DNA of 64,000 nt from Leuconostoc mesenteroides subsp. mesenteroides ATCC 8293 (GCF_000014445.1 NC_008531.1:899001-963000), one strand, 5' to 3'; shown: positions 19,904 through 29,476, counted from the first letter of the stretch. Notes: a model not told the origin generated them from the letters alone. Translations and numbers: made by a program.

Positions 19904-20022
19904 GTTGTTTTTGACTTCGGTAGAGTAATAGCTGAAAAATAACGTAAAATTCAAAACTCAATATTTTTGCTATATTGAAAAGTGCAATAAAAAAACATTA
20001 AGAGAATACGAAGAGGTAAAAG

Positions 20023-20792
20023 ATGATGAGAAAAATTGCTTTTTTTATTTAGATGGAACGCTTTGTTCAGGTGGCGATTTACATGTCTCTTTGGAGATCA
20101 AACAAGCGTTTCAAAGCATGCGTGAGAATGAAATTGAACCTGTTATAGCAACGGGCAGAAGTTTTTACGAGGTACAGCATTTACTGACGTTTTTAGAAGT
20201 AGAAAATTACATTCTGTCTAATGGTTGCTATGTCAAATTCAAAGGAAAGCTAATTCAAAATGCGACTATGTCGATTGTTGAAATTCAGCATATATTAGCA
20301 ATAGCCAATGAGTACAATATTGGTACAGGTTTTTTTAACCAGAACGGTTTTGCTCTAACAATGGATAATCCGATCGTGCAACAACATATGAGAAGTATGG
20401 GCAGTATGGATATCGAGTTCAATGAGAAGTTTTTTGTAGAACAACCTGTTAACTTTATGAATTTATATTTAAACGCCAAAACCGAGAGGGTCATTAGAGA
20501 GAAAATTATTGCAGTTTCAGATATTGAATGCTATGCGCCGTTGGCCATCGATATCCTACCTAAAGGAGTTTCTAAGGGGCAAGCAATTAATTTGTTGCTA
20601 GAAAAGGTTAGTGACAGTAGGGTGACAACTTATGCATTTGGTAATCAAAACAATGATATTTCCATGTTCAAAACGGTGAATTATGGGATGTCTATGAAAG
20701 AGTCTACAGCGGAATTAAAGAAGTTATCTAGCTATGTTGCAAAAACAGATAATGGCGTTTTGGAAGGCTTAAAACATTTTAAGTTAATATAA
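20023..20792 (+). pseudogene. Cof-type HAD phosphatase with a frameshift in the active-site motif
   Basis: With GAGG 8-11 bp upstream, ATGATG at 20023 reads MMRKIAFFI then a TAG at 20050. If one G is added in the seven-T run at 20040-20046, the frame becomes AFFDLDGTLCSGGDLHVS and continues to 20792. DxDGT is the HAD nucleophile motif, and the rest (ATGR at the second motif, KGVSKGQAI, the late GNQNND metal site) is an intact Cof/YwpJ-type sugar-phosphate phosphatase. The shift removes the catalytic Asp codon. Either a true loss, slippage in the T tract, or a sequencing error. The TTG at 20091 is not a credible start. Confidence 0.82.
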
Positions 20793-20807
20793 AAAACTTT
20801 CGAATAA

Positions 20808-22016
20808 TCATTCAAAAGTTTTACGGTTAAAAAAATAAATGAGGCCGAACAGTGATAAAGTTAAACTACCTAAAACACTGTAGGTCCAACTACCCCAAGT
20901 GCTTACAAAAAAGCCAAAAATAAATGAACCTACCGGTTGAATGCCATCAAAAAATAGAAATGTAAGTCCAAAAATTCTTCCCAAAAATGAGATGTCCGTT
21001 TCTTCTTGAATAAAAGTAATCATACTGCCAAAGAAACGTGATTGTATCAAACCATATACTAGTGCAATGATAATCCAACTATATATCGAAAATTTTAGGC
21101 TACCTAGAATAAGAATAATACCATAACAGATTTGTTCAGCAAAAATACGATTTGAAGAAATTTTTTGTTTTTGTACTGTTAACCACAGACCGCCTACCAG
21201 ACCACCGACAGCTGCACAGATCAAAAACAAACTATAACTAGAAGTGATTTTGGAAAAGTAGTGGCTACTTATATAAGGTGTGGTGAGTAGGAAGCCAGCG
21301 CACACAAAGTTAAAAATACCCATGGAAGTCATATATAGAAGTAATTTTTTGTGTTCGAGCACATATTTGAACCCGCTAATGGTACTTATTAAAAAAGATT
21401 CAGATTGATGGTTCTTAACTGATGGTGTTGGCTGGTAAGTTATTAATAAATTAAAAAATAGTGCTATAAAATATGAAGCAGCATTAATTAAAATAAATTC
21501 ACTAAAATCAATGCCATTTATTGCCAATAAAACGCCACCAATAACTGGGGCGATAATATTTGCAAGACCAAAGAATGTATTTGAAAGTGCGTTGAATTTT
21601 TGCAAATAATTCCCGTTGATTACTTCAGGTACAATTGATTTAGCGGCTGGATAGTTCAGGGCCAGCATTAAATTTAGTATAAAAGTAATCAAAATTAAAA
21701 GCCATATTTGGGGAGTGTTATTATTAATTAGAAAACTACTGACGACACAAACCAAAGTAGCAATAATATCAGTCCATATTAAAACATATTTTCGATTGTG
21801 TTGATCTACTAGTAAACCGACTAATAAATCGCCGATCAAGAACGCAAAGCCACCAATTCCCTCGATGATACCCAGTAGTTGCGTAGTGCCAGTAGATTTT
21901 ACTATTAGCCAGTTTAGCCCTAAAACATATATAGCTGAGCCGATTTGTGAAAAAAATGGGCTTAACATTAATGAAACGTAGGTTCTTTTCAAATGATTTG
22001 TCATAATAAAATCCAT
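20808..22016 (-). CDS. MFS transporter, MFS_3/efflux type
   Basis: About 402 residues with 12 membrane segments. The N-terminal SLMLSPFFSQIGSAIYVLGLNW and GIIEGIGGFAFLIGDLLVGLLVDQHNRK (the loop 2-3 motif D-x-x-x-R-K) are characteristic of the MFS_3 group that contains macrolide and enterobactin exporters. The start is uncertain: ATG at 22016 is chosen over a TTG at 22025 and ATG at 22004, all with weak ribosome sites. Convergent with the HAD pseudogene; the hairpin AAAACTTTCGAATAATCATTCAAAAGTTTT around 20792-20822 can serve both. Drug or metabolite export is inferred from the family only. Confidence 0.75.
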   Translation of the reverse strand: MDFIMTNHLKRTYVSLMLSPFFSQIGSAIYVLGLNWLIVKSTGTTQLLGIIEGIGGFAFLIGDLLVGLLVDQHNRKYVLIWTDIIATLVCVVSSFLINNNTPQIWLLILITFILNLMLALNYPAAKSIVPEVINGNYLQKFNALSNTFFGLANIIAPVIGGVLLAINGIDFSEFILINAASYFIALFFNLLITYQPTPSVKNHQSESFLISTISGFKYVLEHKKLLLYMTSMGIFNFVCAGFLLTTPYISSHYFSKITSSYSLFLICAAVGGLVGGLWLTVQKQKISSNRIFAEQICYGIILILGSLKFSIYSWIIIALVYGLIQSRFFGSMITFIQEETDISFLGRIFGLTFLFFDGIQPVGSFIFGFFVSTWGSWTYSVLGSLTLSLFGLIYFFNRKTFE

Positions 22017-22135
22017 TTTAAACAAATACTTTCAGTAAAACAATATAAATTAGATATGTTCTCTTTATGCAAATAAAAAAGACCATCTTTCCTCAGAAAT
22101 TAATGATCAATGGTAAGATAATTTTTATTGTGTTT

Positions 22136-22642
22136 CTAATTTAAAGCATCAATTATAGCTTCATTAAATGATGGAATGTCTTTTGGTTCTCGGCTAGTGA
22201 TGAGATTACCATCAATAACCACTGGCTTATTCTCTATACGGGCACCGGCGTAATAAAGATCTGGTTGTACTGTTCGATATGCTGTCATGGTTCGACCCAA
22301 TACTAAGCCAGTAGGAATCATCAATTGTGGACCGTGGCAAATACTAAATAATGACTTATTGGTTGCCAAGAAATGTTTTGTAAAATTAACAAAGCGTTCA
22401 TCGGCTCGCAACTGATCTGGAGAAAAGCCCCCGGGAATGAACAATGCGTCAAAATCAGATGGCGCTACATCGCCGATTGATTTATCAATGTCAATTTTGG
22501 TGCCATGTTTTCCTGTAACAGCTTCAGTACTAAAACTGATTGTTGTAACTGAGGCACCACTTTCTTTTAGTGCTTTGACGGGGTCAGTGAATTCAATATC
22601 TTCGACTAAGTCGGTTACGAGAACAGCAACTTTTTTACTCAT
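22136..22642 (-). CDS. DJ-1/PfpI family protein
   Basis: 168 residues with good ribosome site GGAGGA. The nucleophile elbow is SICHGPQLM (Cys about 101, His next), with the conserved Glu near the N-terminus (VEDIEFTDP) and the second-motif FDALFIPGGFSPDQLR. This is the PfpI/YhbO/YraA group, stress-induced proteins described as proteases, deglycases or glyoxalases. The monomer should form the usual dimer or hexamer. Monocistronic, minus strand. Precise activity is debated for the family and not resolved here. Confidence 0.85.
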   Translation of the reverse strand: MSKKVAVLVTDLVEDIEFTDPVKALKESGASVTTISFSTEAVTGKHGTKIDIDKSIGDVAPSDFDALFIPGGFSPDQLRADERFVNFTKHFLATNKSLFSICHGPQLMIPTGLVLGRTMTAYRTVQPDLYYAGARIENKPVVIDGNLITSREPKDIPSFNEAIIDALN

Positions 22643-22737
22643 GACTAATTCCTCCTTCTATAATTAATTCAATTGTAACGATAATTGATATAGAATGAAA
22701 ACGATATGTCTTGTAAATAATGAATAAGTCATTATCT

Positions 22738-22766
22738 TTGTAAACGTTTTCTGTTGGTGGTATATT
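22738..22766 (+). promoter_or_regulatory. Promoter with perfect cre box over the -35
   Basis: TTGTAA (22738-22743), a 17-bp spacer and TATATT (22761-22766, with an upstream TG, extended -10) make a good promoter. TGTAAACGTTTTCT at 22739-22752 matches the cre consensus at all 14 positions and covers the -35. No gene starts near enough downstream except the terminated stretch that follows. Confidence 0.6.
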
Positions 22767-22772
22767 AACATC

Positions 22773-22872
22773 AACAAATTGAATGTGTCACTTTGTTGAG
22801 AAAAATTTCTTTTTTTATATAGAATATTCAAATCGACTGCTAGCACAACAATTGCGTGTTGTGCTTTTTAAT
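22773..22872 (+). ncRNA. Candidate small RNA under CcpA control
   Basis: The promoter at 22738 would start RNA at about 22773. The 100-base transcript contains a hairpin CAACAAA...TTTGTTG and ends in a strong terminator, AGCACAACA-attgcg-TGTTGTGCT plus TTTTT (22842-22870). The only ATG has no ribosome site and its frame runs through the terminator, so a protein is unlikely. It may be a free sRNA, since the oxidase gene starts 70 bp beyond the terminator with its own AAAGGAG. Confidence 0.45.
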
Positions 22873-22939
22873 TTAAAAAATTTAAATTTTAAAGATATAG
22901 TAGTGAGCATTCGGCACGCACTCAAAAGGAGATGGAACA

Positions 22940-23338
22940 ATGGCATTATTATCTGAAGAAATGAAAAAAATGATTGACCAACAGCTACCATTTTTAGCGA
23001 CTACCGGAGGAGATGGATCGCCACAAGTCGGTCCTAAAGGATCAACTCGTGTGTATGATGATGAACATCTGATTTACTATGAACATACATTCAAACAAGC
23101 TTATGCAAATTTACAACAAAATGGTTATGCGGCAGTTGCAGTTGTGGATTCTAATGTAGAGAAAGGGTTCCGCTTTGAAGGAACGGCCGTTATTCATGAA
23201 GATGATGACTTTGCTAATGACATTTTAGCCAAAACAAGCATATTTGATCGTTTTCCAAGGGCGGCCGTCGTCTTGATAAGGATTGATCGCATCTATAAAT
23301 TGGATAATACTCTGGAAGCTGGAGATCGCATTGCCTAA
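22940..23338 (+). CDS. Pyridoxamine 5'-phosphate oxidase-like flavoprotein
   Basis: 132 residues, the short split-barrel form. The N-terminal LPFLATTGGDGSPQVGPKGSTRV segment contains the phosphate-binding loop of FMN-binding PNPOx-like proteins, followed by GFRFEGTAVI and RAAVVLIRIDRIY strands. It should bind a flavin or F420-like cofactor and act on small molecules, substrate unknown. AAAGGAG lies 10 bp upstream of the ATG. The aminotransferase start is 31 bp downstream, so the two are probably cotranscribed. Confidence 0.78.
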   Translation: MALLSEEMKKMIDQQLPFLATTGGDGSPQVGPKGSTRVYDDEHLIYYEHTFKQAYANLQQNGYAAVAVVDSNVEKGFRFEGTAVIHEDDDFANDILAKTSIFDRFPRAAVVLIRIDRIYKLDNTLEAGDRIA

Positions 23339-23369
23339 TAGTCAAGAGAATATGGAAAAGGAAAATGTC

Positions 23370-24557
23370 ATGACAAAGCCTATTAACCATCAAGTGATCA
23401 AAACAGAAGCCTCAGGAATTCGTCTTGTCTTGGACTTAGTAAAGAAACCTGCTGACCAAATGATTGAATTAACGGTTGGCGAAATCGATTTACCTACGCC
23501 CGCAGCAACTAAAGAAGCAGGTAAGCAAGCAATTAGTAATAACGTGACAAAGTATACCGAGAATATGGGATTCCTGTCGCTTAGAAGAGTGATATCTGAT
23601 TACATTAAAAAGTTTTATGAAGTAAGTTATTCCCCAGAAAGCGAGATACTTGTGACTGTTGGTGCCAGTCAAGGTATTGACCTCACGGTTCGTGCGCTCA
23701 TTGACGCCGGTGACGAAGTCCTTCTAATTGGGCCTGCCTATCCAGCTTATATACAAGCAGTAGTTCTAGCTGGGGCAATTCCTGTCGTGGTTGATACTCG
23801 TTCTACTCATTTTAGGTTATCTCCAGAGCAACTTGGGTCAGCAATTTCAAGCAAAACAAAATTAGTTATTTTGAACTACCCAAACAATCCAACAGGTATT
23901 GTGTTGTCGAAAGAAGAATTGAGTTCACTAGCGTCAGTTATTCAACAAAACGATTTATATGTGCTGACAGATGATGTTTATCAAAGACTAACATATGATC
24001 AAGATTGTGCGCCATCAATTGCCAGCGCATCATTAATGAAAGAGAGAACAATAATAGTCAACGGTTTGTCGAAATCGCACAGCATGACAGGCTGGCGTAT
24101 CGGCTATTTAGCTGGTCCTAAAGTACTAATTCAAGAAATCTATAAAATACAGCAAGCTAATGTTGGTTGTGCATCAAGCATCTCACAAATGGCTGCGCTA
24201 ACAGCTTTAACCACCGATATTGAAGCACCAAAAACATATATTAGGGTGTTTAGAAAGCGTAGAGACTATGTTTTGCAGCGCTTAGATGAAATGTCCTTAA
24301 ACTATACTAAACCTGATGGTGCTTTTTATGTGTTTATCGATGTAAAAGCATTTGGCATGTCGTCTTGGGATTTTGTTGCATTCACAATCAACGAATCTGA
24401 TCTTGTTTTAGTACACGGTTCTGCTTTTACGGAGGCCGGTGAAGGATACGTGCGGCTATCTTTTGCAAATGAAATGCAAGTACTCGTTGAAGCGATGAAT
24501 CGTTTAGAGAAAACGGTAGATGTTTTAACGACAAAAAAATCCGCTCATTTAAGTTGA
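23370..24557 (+). CDS. Class I/II PLP-dependent aminotransferase (PatA-like)
   Basis: 395 residues from the ATG at 23370, which has AAAGGA 7 bp upstream; an ATG at 23352 adds six residues and has no ribosome site. Fold-type I motifs are clear: YTENMGFLSLRRVISDY, NYPNNPTG, TDDVYQ and the PLP lysine in LSKSHSMTGWRIGY, then VRLSFANEM with the carboxylate-binding Arg. The sequence is closest in style to PatA/N-acetyl-diaminopimelate aminotransferases of lactobacilli. Acts on an amino acid with 2-oxoglutarate; the donor is not decided by sequence. Confidence 0.85.
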   Translation: MTKPINHQVIKTEASGIRLVLDLVKKPADQMIELTVGEIDLPTPAATKEAGKQAISNNVTKYTENMGFLSLRRVISDYIKKFYEVSYSPESEILVTVGASQGIDLTVRALIDAGDEVLLIGPAYPAYIQAVVLAGAIPVVVDTRSTHFRLSPEQLGSAISSKTKLVILNYPNNPTGIVLSKEELSSLASVIQQNDLYVLTDDVYQRLTYDQDCAPSIASASLMKERTIIVNGLSKSHSMTGWRIGYLAGPKVLIQEIYKIQQANVGCASSISQMAALTALTTDIEAPKTYIRVFRKRRDYVLQRLDEMSLNYTKPDGAFYVFIDVKAFGMSSWDFVAFTINESDLVLVHGSAFTEAGEGYVRLSFANEMQVLVEAMNRLEKTVDVLTTKKSAHLS

Positions 24558-24596
24558 CAAAATAAATACAAAAGACTATCATTGTAAGCGGTTACA
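24554..24596 (+). promoter_or_regulatory. Gluconate operon promoter with cre-like box at the start site
   Basis: TTGACA (24554-24559), 17-bp spacer, TATCAT (24577-24582). TGTAAGCGGTTACA at 24583-24596 fits the cre consensus except for one base and is a near palindrome lying right after the -10, over the expected transcription start. CcpA, or a GntR/LacI-type repressor of the operon, could block initiation there. Confidence 0.72.
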
Positions 24597-24632
24597 CGTA
24601 GTGGTTTATCGGTACACTAAGAAAGGAAGAAA

Positions 24633-25406
24633 ATGATGGATAGTCTATCTAATTTATTTGATCTTACAGGTCGAGTTGCGATAGTTACGGGTGGTGCTTC
24701 AGGATTGGGAAAATATTATTCTCAAGCTCTATTAGATGCAGGAGCTGATGTTTTTATAGTTAGCAGAAGTGAAAGAGGCTGGCCAGAGTTAACGCAGTTT
24801 GCTGAAAATCGTAATCGAAAAGTGCGATTTATGAGCATCGACATAACTGAAAGTGGCGCGGCAGAAAAAATTGTCAAAAATTGTGTTACAATTTTTGGTC
24901 AATTAGATATTTTAGTTAACAACGCTGGTATCCAGATTAGAAATAACGTGCTGGATTATAAGGATGAGGATTGGCGTAAAGTTATTGATATCAACCTAAA
25001 CGCATTATACTTTTTGTCACATGAAGCCGCAAAATTCATGACAAAACAAAAATCTGGGAAAATAATTAATATTGGATCAATGCAATCGTTTCGAGCTGGA
25101 AAGTTTATTTTTCCTTACGCTGCAAGTAAACATGCAGTAGTCGGACTAACAAAAGCTTATGCAGATGCTTTAGCGCCCTATGGGGTTCAAGTCAATGCGC
25201 TGGCTCCCGGATATATTGATACTGAAATGACAAAGGCTCTCCAAAATGATCCAGAAAGAAATACCGAAATTCTAAACCACATTCCGGCAGGACATTGGGC
25301 AAAGCCATCGGAATTAATGGGTACGGTTATTTATTTAGCTAGTGATGCTTCAAATTATGTGAATGGCGCAACAATCCCTGTTGATGGCGGCTATTTACTA
25401 AGGTAA
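24633..25406 (+). CDS. Gluconate 5-dehydrogenase-like SDR (ketogluconate reductase)
   Basis: 257 residues. NLFDLTGRVAIVTGGASGLG holds the TGxxxGxG cofactor site, followed by NNAG, the catalytic Ser in IGSMQSF and YAASKHAVVG, and the C-terminal VNGATIPVDGGY. The N-terminal helix LSNLFDL and the DGGY ending are typical of IdnO/KduD enzymes that reduce 5-keto-D-gluconate to gluconate or 2-keto-3-deoxygluconate relatives. First gene of a three-gene set with a GntP permease and 6-phosphogluconate dehydrogenase, which supports a sugar-acid substrate. Confidence 0.8.
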   Translation: MMDSLSNLFDLTGRVAIVTGGASGLGKYYSQALLDAGADVFIVSRSERGWPELTQFAENRNRKVRFMSIDITESGAAEKIVKNCVTIFGQLDILVNNAGIQIRNNVLDYKDEDWRKVIDINLNALYFLSHEAAKFMTKQKSGKIINIGSMQSFRAGKFIFPYAASKHAVVGLTKAYADALAPYGVQVNALAPGYIDTEMTKALQNDPERNTEILNHIPAGHWAKPSELMGTVIYLASDASNYVNGATIPVDGGYLLR

Positions 25407-25433
25407 GGTTCGTATTTAAAAGGAGAATTAATT

Positions 25434-26768
25434 ATGCCATTGTTAACAGTTTTGATTGGTGTCATTTTACTCGTATTCTTGATTACTAAATTTAAGTTGA
25501 ACACTTTTTTATCGTTAGTCATTACAGCGTTTGTTGTCGGCTTAATTTTAGGTATTCCAGTTTCTGATATTTCAACAAGTATTGAGACAGGAATAGGTGG
25601 TCAGTTAGGCCACTTAGCGATTATATTTGGATTTGGATCGATGCTTGGAAAGTTAATTTCCGACGCAGGTGGTGGCTTTCGAATTGCGCACCAGCTCATT
25701 GCGACTTTTGGAAAAAAACGCATTCAAATTGCTGTTATTATTACGTCGTTTATTATTGGTTTAGCTTTGTTTTTTGAAGTTGGATTAGTCGTGTTATTGC
25801 CAATTATCTTCGTCATTGCACGTGAAGTAAATATGCCTCTTTTGTACCTTGGTATTCCAATGGCTGCGACATTAAATGTTGCACACGGTTTCTTACCACC
25901 GCATCCTGCACCGACTGCTGTATCACAGGTGTTGAATGCGCCTTTGGGGCACGTTTTACTGATTGGTATTTTAGTGTCAATTCCCACGATCATTATTTCT
26001 GGTCCGGTGTTCAACTATTTTTTGCATCGAGTATATCCGCAAGTTTATAAAAAAGATATTAATATTTCTGTTTTAGGTGAGTACAAAGAATTCGAGTTGA
26101 AAGATACACCAAAGTTTGGTATTAGTGTTTTGACAGCATTATTACCAGTAATATTGATTAGTATTGCAACCATCTTATCATTTGTTTTGCCAGCTAAGTC
26201 AGTTATTTATCAAATCGTCACATTTATCGGTGCACCTGATGTAGCTATGCTCATATCATTAATTGTTGCGATTTTCACCATGGGTATTTTCCGTGGATTG
26301 AATATCAAAGAAATTGGTGACGCAATGTCTGAATCGGTTAAACAAATTGCTATGATGTTGTTAATCATTGGTGGTGGTGGTGCCTTCAAACAAGTATTAG
26401 TTGATGGTGGTGTTTCTAAGTATATTGGCGATTTATTCGGACAAACTAATTTGTCCCCAATTCTTGTTGCTTGGTTAATCGCTGCTTTACTTCGCGTCAG
26501 CCTAGGATCATCTACTGTTGCTTCGATAACAGCAGCCAGTTTAGTTACTTCAGTTGTGTCCAACTCAAGTGTGAGTCCTGTATTAGTAGTTTTGGCAATT
26601 GGTGCTGGAAGTATATTTGCTGATCATGTTAATGATGCTGGATTCTGGATGATAAAAGAATATTTTGGTTTAACATTGAAAGAAACGTTCTTATCTTGGA
26701 CGACATTAACCAGTGTCATCTCCGTTTCGGGTCTGTTATCGATTCTACTCGTGTCATGTTTTATGTAG
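25434..26768 (+). CDS. gntP: GntP-family gluconate permease
   Basis: 444 residues, about 12-14 membrane segments. Family signature sequences include HGFLPPHPAPTAVSQ (the conserved PPHPAP motif), GFGSMLGKLISDAGG near the N-terminus and ADHVNDAGFWMIKEYFGL near the C-terminus, all hallmarks of GntP/GntT proton symporters. It should import gluconate or a ketogluconate. AAGGAG lies 7 bp upstream, 27 bp after the SDR. The gluconate kinase normally found with it is not in this operon. Confidence 0.9.
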   Translation: MPLLTVLIGVILLVFLITKFKLNTFLSLVITAFVVGLILGIPVSDISTSIETGIGGQLGHLAIIFGFGSMLGKLISDAGGGFRIAHQLIATFGKKRIQIAVIITSFIIGLALFFEVGLVVLLPIIFVIAREVNMPLLYLGIPMAATLNVAHGFLPPHPAPTAVSQVLNAPLGHVLLIGILVSIPTIIISGPVFNYFLHRVYPQVYKKDINISVLGEYKEFELKDTPKFGISVLTALLPVILISIATILSFVLPAKSVIYQIVTFIGAPDVAMLISLIVAIFTMGIFRGLNIKEIGDAMSESVKQIAMMLLIIGGGGAFKQVLVDGGVSKYIGDLFGQTNLSPILVAWLIAALLRVSLGSSTVASITAASLVTSVVSNSSVSPVLVVLAIGAGSIFADHVNDAGFWMIKEYFGLTLKETFLSWTTLTSVISVSGLLSILLVSCFM

Positions 26769-26824
26769 TGCAGTAAATTAATTATATATGAAATAAGTTT
26801 AAATTAAGGAAAGTGGGTAATAAA

Positions 26825-28252
26825 ATGGAACAAGCAGATTTTGGTGTTGTTGGATTAGCTGTAATGGGACGTAATTTAGCGCTCAATATTGAATCCCGGG
26901 GTTATCGAGTTGCTGTTTATAATCGTTCTCGCGAACGAACTGATGATTTAGTCCAAAAGCATGAAGATAAGGCATTTATCCCAAGCTATACTACAGAGGA
27001 ATTTGTGGAGACTATCAAAAAACCTCGCCGAATTTTGCTGATGGTAAAAGCTGGAAAGGGTACGGATGCTGTTATTGATGAATTATTACCACATCTAGAA
27101 AAGGGCGATATGCTGATTGATGGCGGTAATACTTACTTCGAAGATACGATACGCCGCTCAGATAAATTAGCTCAAGAAGGCATTAACTTTATTGGTATGG
27201 GTGTATCAGGTGGTGAATTGGGTGCACTGCAAGGACCGTCATTAATGCCAGGTGGTCAACGCGAAGCATATGATTTGGTAGCTCCTATTTTGACGCAAAT
27301 TGCAGCAAAAGCCCCAGAAGATGGTAAACCAACCGTTACGTATATTGGCCCTAATGGCGCAGGACATTATGTGAAAATGGTGCATAATGGCATCGAATAT
27401 GGTGATATGCAATTAATTGCAGAGTCCTATGATATTTTGAAGCGTGTCTTACATCTCAATCAAGAGCAGTTATCTCAAACTTTTTCTGGTTGGAATGAAG
27501 GAGAACTAAACTCTTATTTGGTTGAAATAACTGCTGATATTTTAACTCGAAAGGATGATTTAGGTACTGACAAGCCAATTGTTGATGTTATCTTAGACCG
27601 GGCCGGAAACAAGGGCACAGGCAAGTGGTCTTCTCAATCAGCGCTTGAAGTTGGAGCGCCACAGTCATTAATAACTGAATCAGTTTATGCACGTTATATA
27701 TCAGCAATGAAAGATGATCGTGTTGCGGCTTCAAAAACATTGCAAGGACCAGACTATTCGTTTTCTGGTGATGAGCAAAGTACCGTAGAGGATATTCGAA
27801 AAGCTTTGTATTTTGGAAAGATCATGTCATATGCACAAGGATTTGATCAACTTCGTATGGCATCAGAGCACTATGATTGGCATTTACCATTTGGAGAATT
27901 AGCACAATTATGGCGTGCAGGGGCGATTATCCGTGCCCAATTCTTACAACGCATTACGGACGCTTTTACAACGCAAGCTGATCTGCATAATTTGCTCTTA
28001 GATCCTTACTTCCAACATATTGCTGAAGAATACCAAAATGCTGCTCGTCGTGTAGTAGCACTAGCTGTTACCGCTGGTGTGCCAACGCCTTCATTATCTG
28101 CTGCTGTAGCTTACTACGATTCATATCGTTCAGCTGTTCTACCTGCTAATCTCACACAAGCACAACGTGACTATTTTGGTGCGCATACCTATGAGAGAAC
28201 GGATAAGCCTGCTGGAGAAATGTACCATTATCCTTGGTATGATGAAGCATGA
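26825..28252 (+). CDS. gnd: 6-phosphogluconate dehydrogenase, decarboxylating
   Basis: 475 residues from the ATG at 26825; a GTG at 26813 is also in frame but only 1-2 bp from AAGGAA. The N-terminal [15 protein letters not shown] binds NADP, with NRSRE selecting the 2'-phosphate; substrate site motifs [21 protein letters not shown] and [13 protein letters not shown] are complete, as is the C-terminal [11 protein letters not shown]. It converts 6-phosphogluconate to ribulose-5-phosphate and CO2, feeding the phosphoketolase pathway. In the gluconate operon it is likely a gluconate-induced copy (GntZ type). Confidence 0.92.
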   Translation: MEQADFGVVGLAVMGRNLALNIESRGYRVAVYNRSRERTDDLVQKHEDKAFIPSYTTEEFVETIKKPRRILLMVKAGKGTDAVIDELLPHLEKGDMLIDGGNTYFEDTIRRSDKLAQEGINFIGMGVSGGELGALQGPSLMPGGQREAYDLVAPILTQIAAKAPEDGKPTVTYIGPNGAGHYVKMVHNGIEYGDMQLIAESYDILKRVLHLNQEQLSQTFSGWNEGELNSYLVEITADILTRKDDLGTDKPIVDVILDRAGNKGTGKWSSQSALEVGAPQSLITESVYARYISAMKDDRVAASKTLQGPDYSFSGDEQSTVEDIRKALYFGKIMSYAQGFDQLRMASEHYDWHLPFGELAQLWRAGAIIRAQFLQRITDAFTTQADLHNLLLDPYFQHIAEEYQNAARRVVALAVTAGVPTPSLSAAVAYYDSYRSAVLPANLTQAQRDYFGAHTYERTDKPAGEMYHYPWYDEA

Positions 28253-28281
28253 AAAAAAACCGTCCAAGACGGTTTTTTATT
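28253..28281 (+). terminator. Intrinsic terminator of the gluconate operon
   Basis: AAAAACCGTC-CAA-GACGGTTTTTT: perfect stem with T tract, directly after the gnd stop codon. Confidence 0.88.
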
Positions 28282-28346
28282 TGAATGTACTTTCTTATTG
28301 AAAATGTGCTACAATTCTCTACAAATATGATTTGTGGGGTGAAATA

Positions 28347-29327
28347 ATGGAAACAATTTTTCCTAAAAAAATACAAAAAGACGATGAAATAAGAATAATA
28401 TCGCCAAGTTCTTCAATCAAGCGAGTTGGTGGGTTTGACCAAAATTTAGTGGCCAAGGAAAGATTGGAAAAATTAGGCTATAAAGTAACATTTGGGGATC
28501 ATATACTTGAGAATGATCTGTTTTATTCTAGCTCAATTACTGCGCGTATTCAGGATTTACACCAGGCCTTTATTGATGATAACGTGTCAGTAGTGATGAC
28601 GACCATTGGTGGCTTGAATTCAAATGAATTGCTGCCTTATATTGATTGGGAGATAATTAGAAGCCATCCAAAAGTGTTTATTGGCTATTCGGATATAACA
28701 AGCTTACACAATGCTATTCGTGCCCAGACAGGATTAGTAACATATTATGGGCCATGTTACTCATCTTTCAAAATGAATGAATTACAGGAGTATCAAACAA
28801 ACGAATGGATAAAAGCATTAGGTCAGTCAGAGTATGATTTACAACCAAGCGGGCTTTGGACAAGCGATATGTGGTTTGATCCTAATATACCAAGAAAGCC
28901 AATGCCTAATTCGTGGCAAGTATATAACTCGGGCCAAGCAACGGGGATAAGCACTGGTGGTAATATACAAACGTATGGGCTCCAAGCTGGGACAAAGTTT
29001 TTGCCCGCCGTCACAAAACCTATTATATTTATTGAACAAGCTGAGGGCGGAGAACCACTTGAATTTTCTAGAGAATTATCTCAAATGCTACAAATTCATC
29101 CAGATATTGCCGCATTAATTATTGGAAGGTTCCCAGTTGAAAATAAAATGTCAGAACCCAATCTTCACAGCATATTAGCTAAATTTCCTGTTCTCAATAC
29201 TATTCCGGTGGTTTATCATGTTGATTTTGGTCACACTCAGCCTATATTCACTTTCCCTCTTGGTGGCATGATTACTGTTCGTGCTAAGAATAATGCCGAT
29301 GTTACGATAGAAGTGTTAAAAGGATAG
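28347..29327 (+). CDS. LD-carboxypeptidase, S66 family (MccF-like)
   Basis: 326 residues from the ATG at 28347 (GGGGTG 5-10 bp upstream). Serine nucleophile elbow FIGYSDITSL (Ser about 118), a Glu in IEQAEGGEP and a His in VDFGHTQP make the Ser-Glu-His triad of peptidase family S66. This family includes LdcA, which trims L,D-linked tetrapeptides in peptidoglycan recycling, and MccF, which confers self-immunity to microcin C. The larger size and lack of a signal peptide favour the MccF-like cytoplasmic branch. No microcin gene is near. Transcribed alone from an extended -10 (TGCTACAAT). Confidence 0.83.
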   Translation: METIFPKKIQKDDEIRIISPSSSIKRVGGFDQNLVAKERLEKLGYKVTFGDHILENDLFYSSSITARIQDLHQAFIDDNVSVVMTTIGGLNSNELLPYIDWEIIRSHPKVFIGYSDITSLHNAIRAQTGLVTYYGPCYSSFKMNELQEYQTNEWIKALGQSEYDLQPSGLWTSDMWFDPNIPRKPMPNSWQVYNSGQATGISTGGNIQTYGLQAGTKFLPAVTKPIIFIEQAEGGEPLEFSRELSQMLQIHPDIAALIIGRFPVENKMSEPNLHSILAKFPVLNTIPVVYHVDFGHTQPIFTFPLGGMITVRAKNNADVTIEVLKG

Positions 29328-29476
29328 CATTTATGCCAGAAACAAAAATGATGACGATGTAAACATAGTATAATTATAGAAATAATATATTTTGTGGGGA
29401 ACTCGATTACATTGATTAATGACAGTTAAGTTGAAAAAATATATTATTTTATTCTTAATTCAGGGGGTATTGATTA

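Noticed and set aside
20091..20792. HAD phosphatase as a complete gene starting at TTG 20091
   Set aside because: No ribosome site, and the catalytic DxDGT motif is encoded upstream in the same frame; the proper start is ATG 20023 in another frame.
22664..22846. Minus-strand 60-codon ORF in the gap near 22700
   Set aside because: No ribosome site, no protein-like composition, and it lies across the predicted cre promoter and hairpins.
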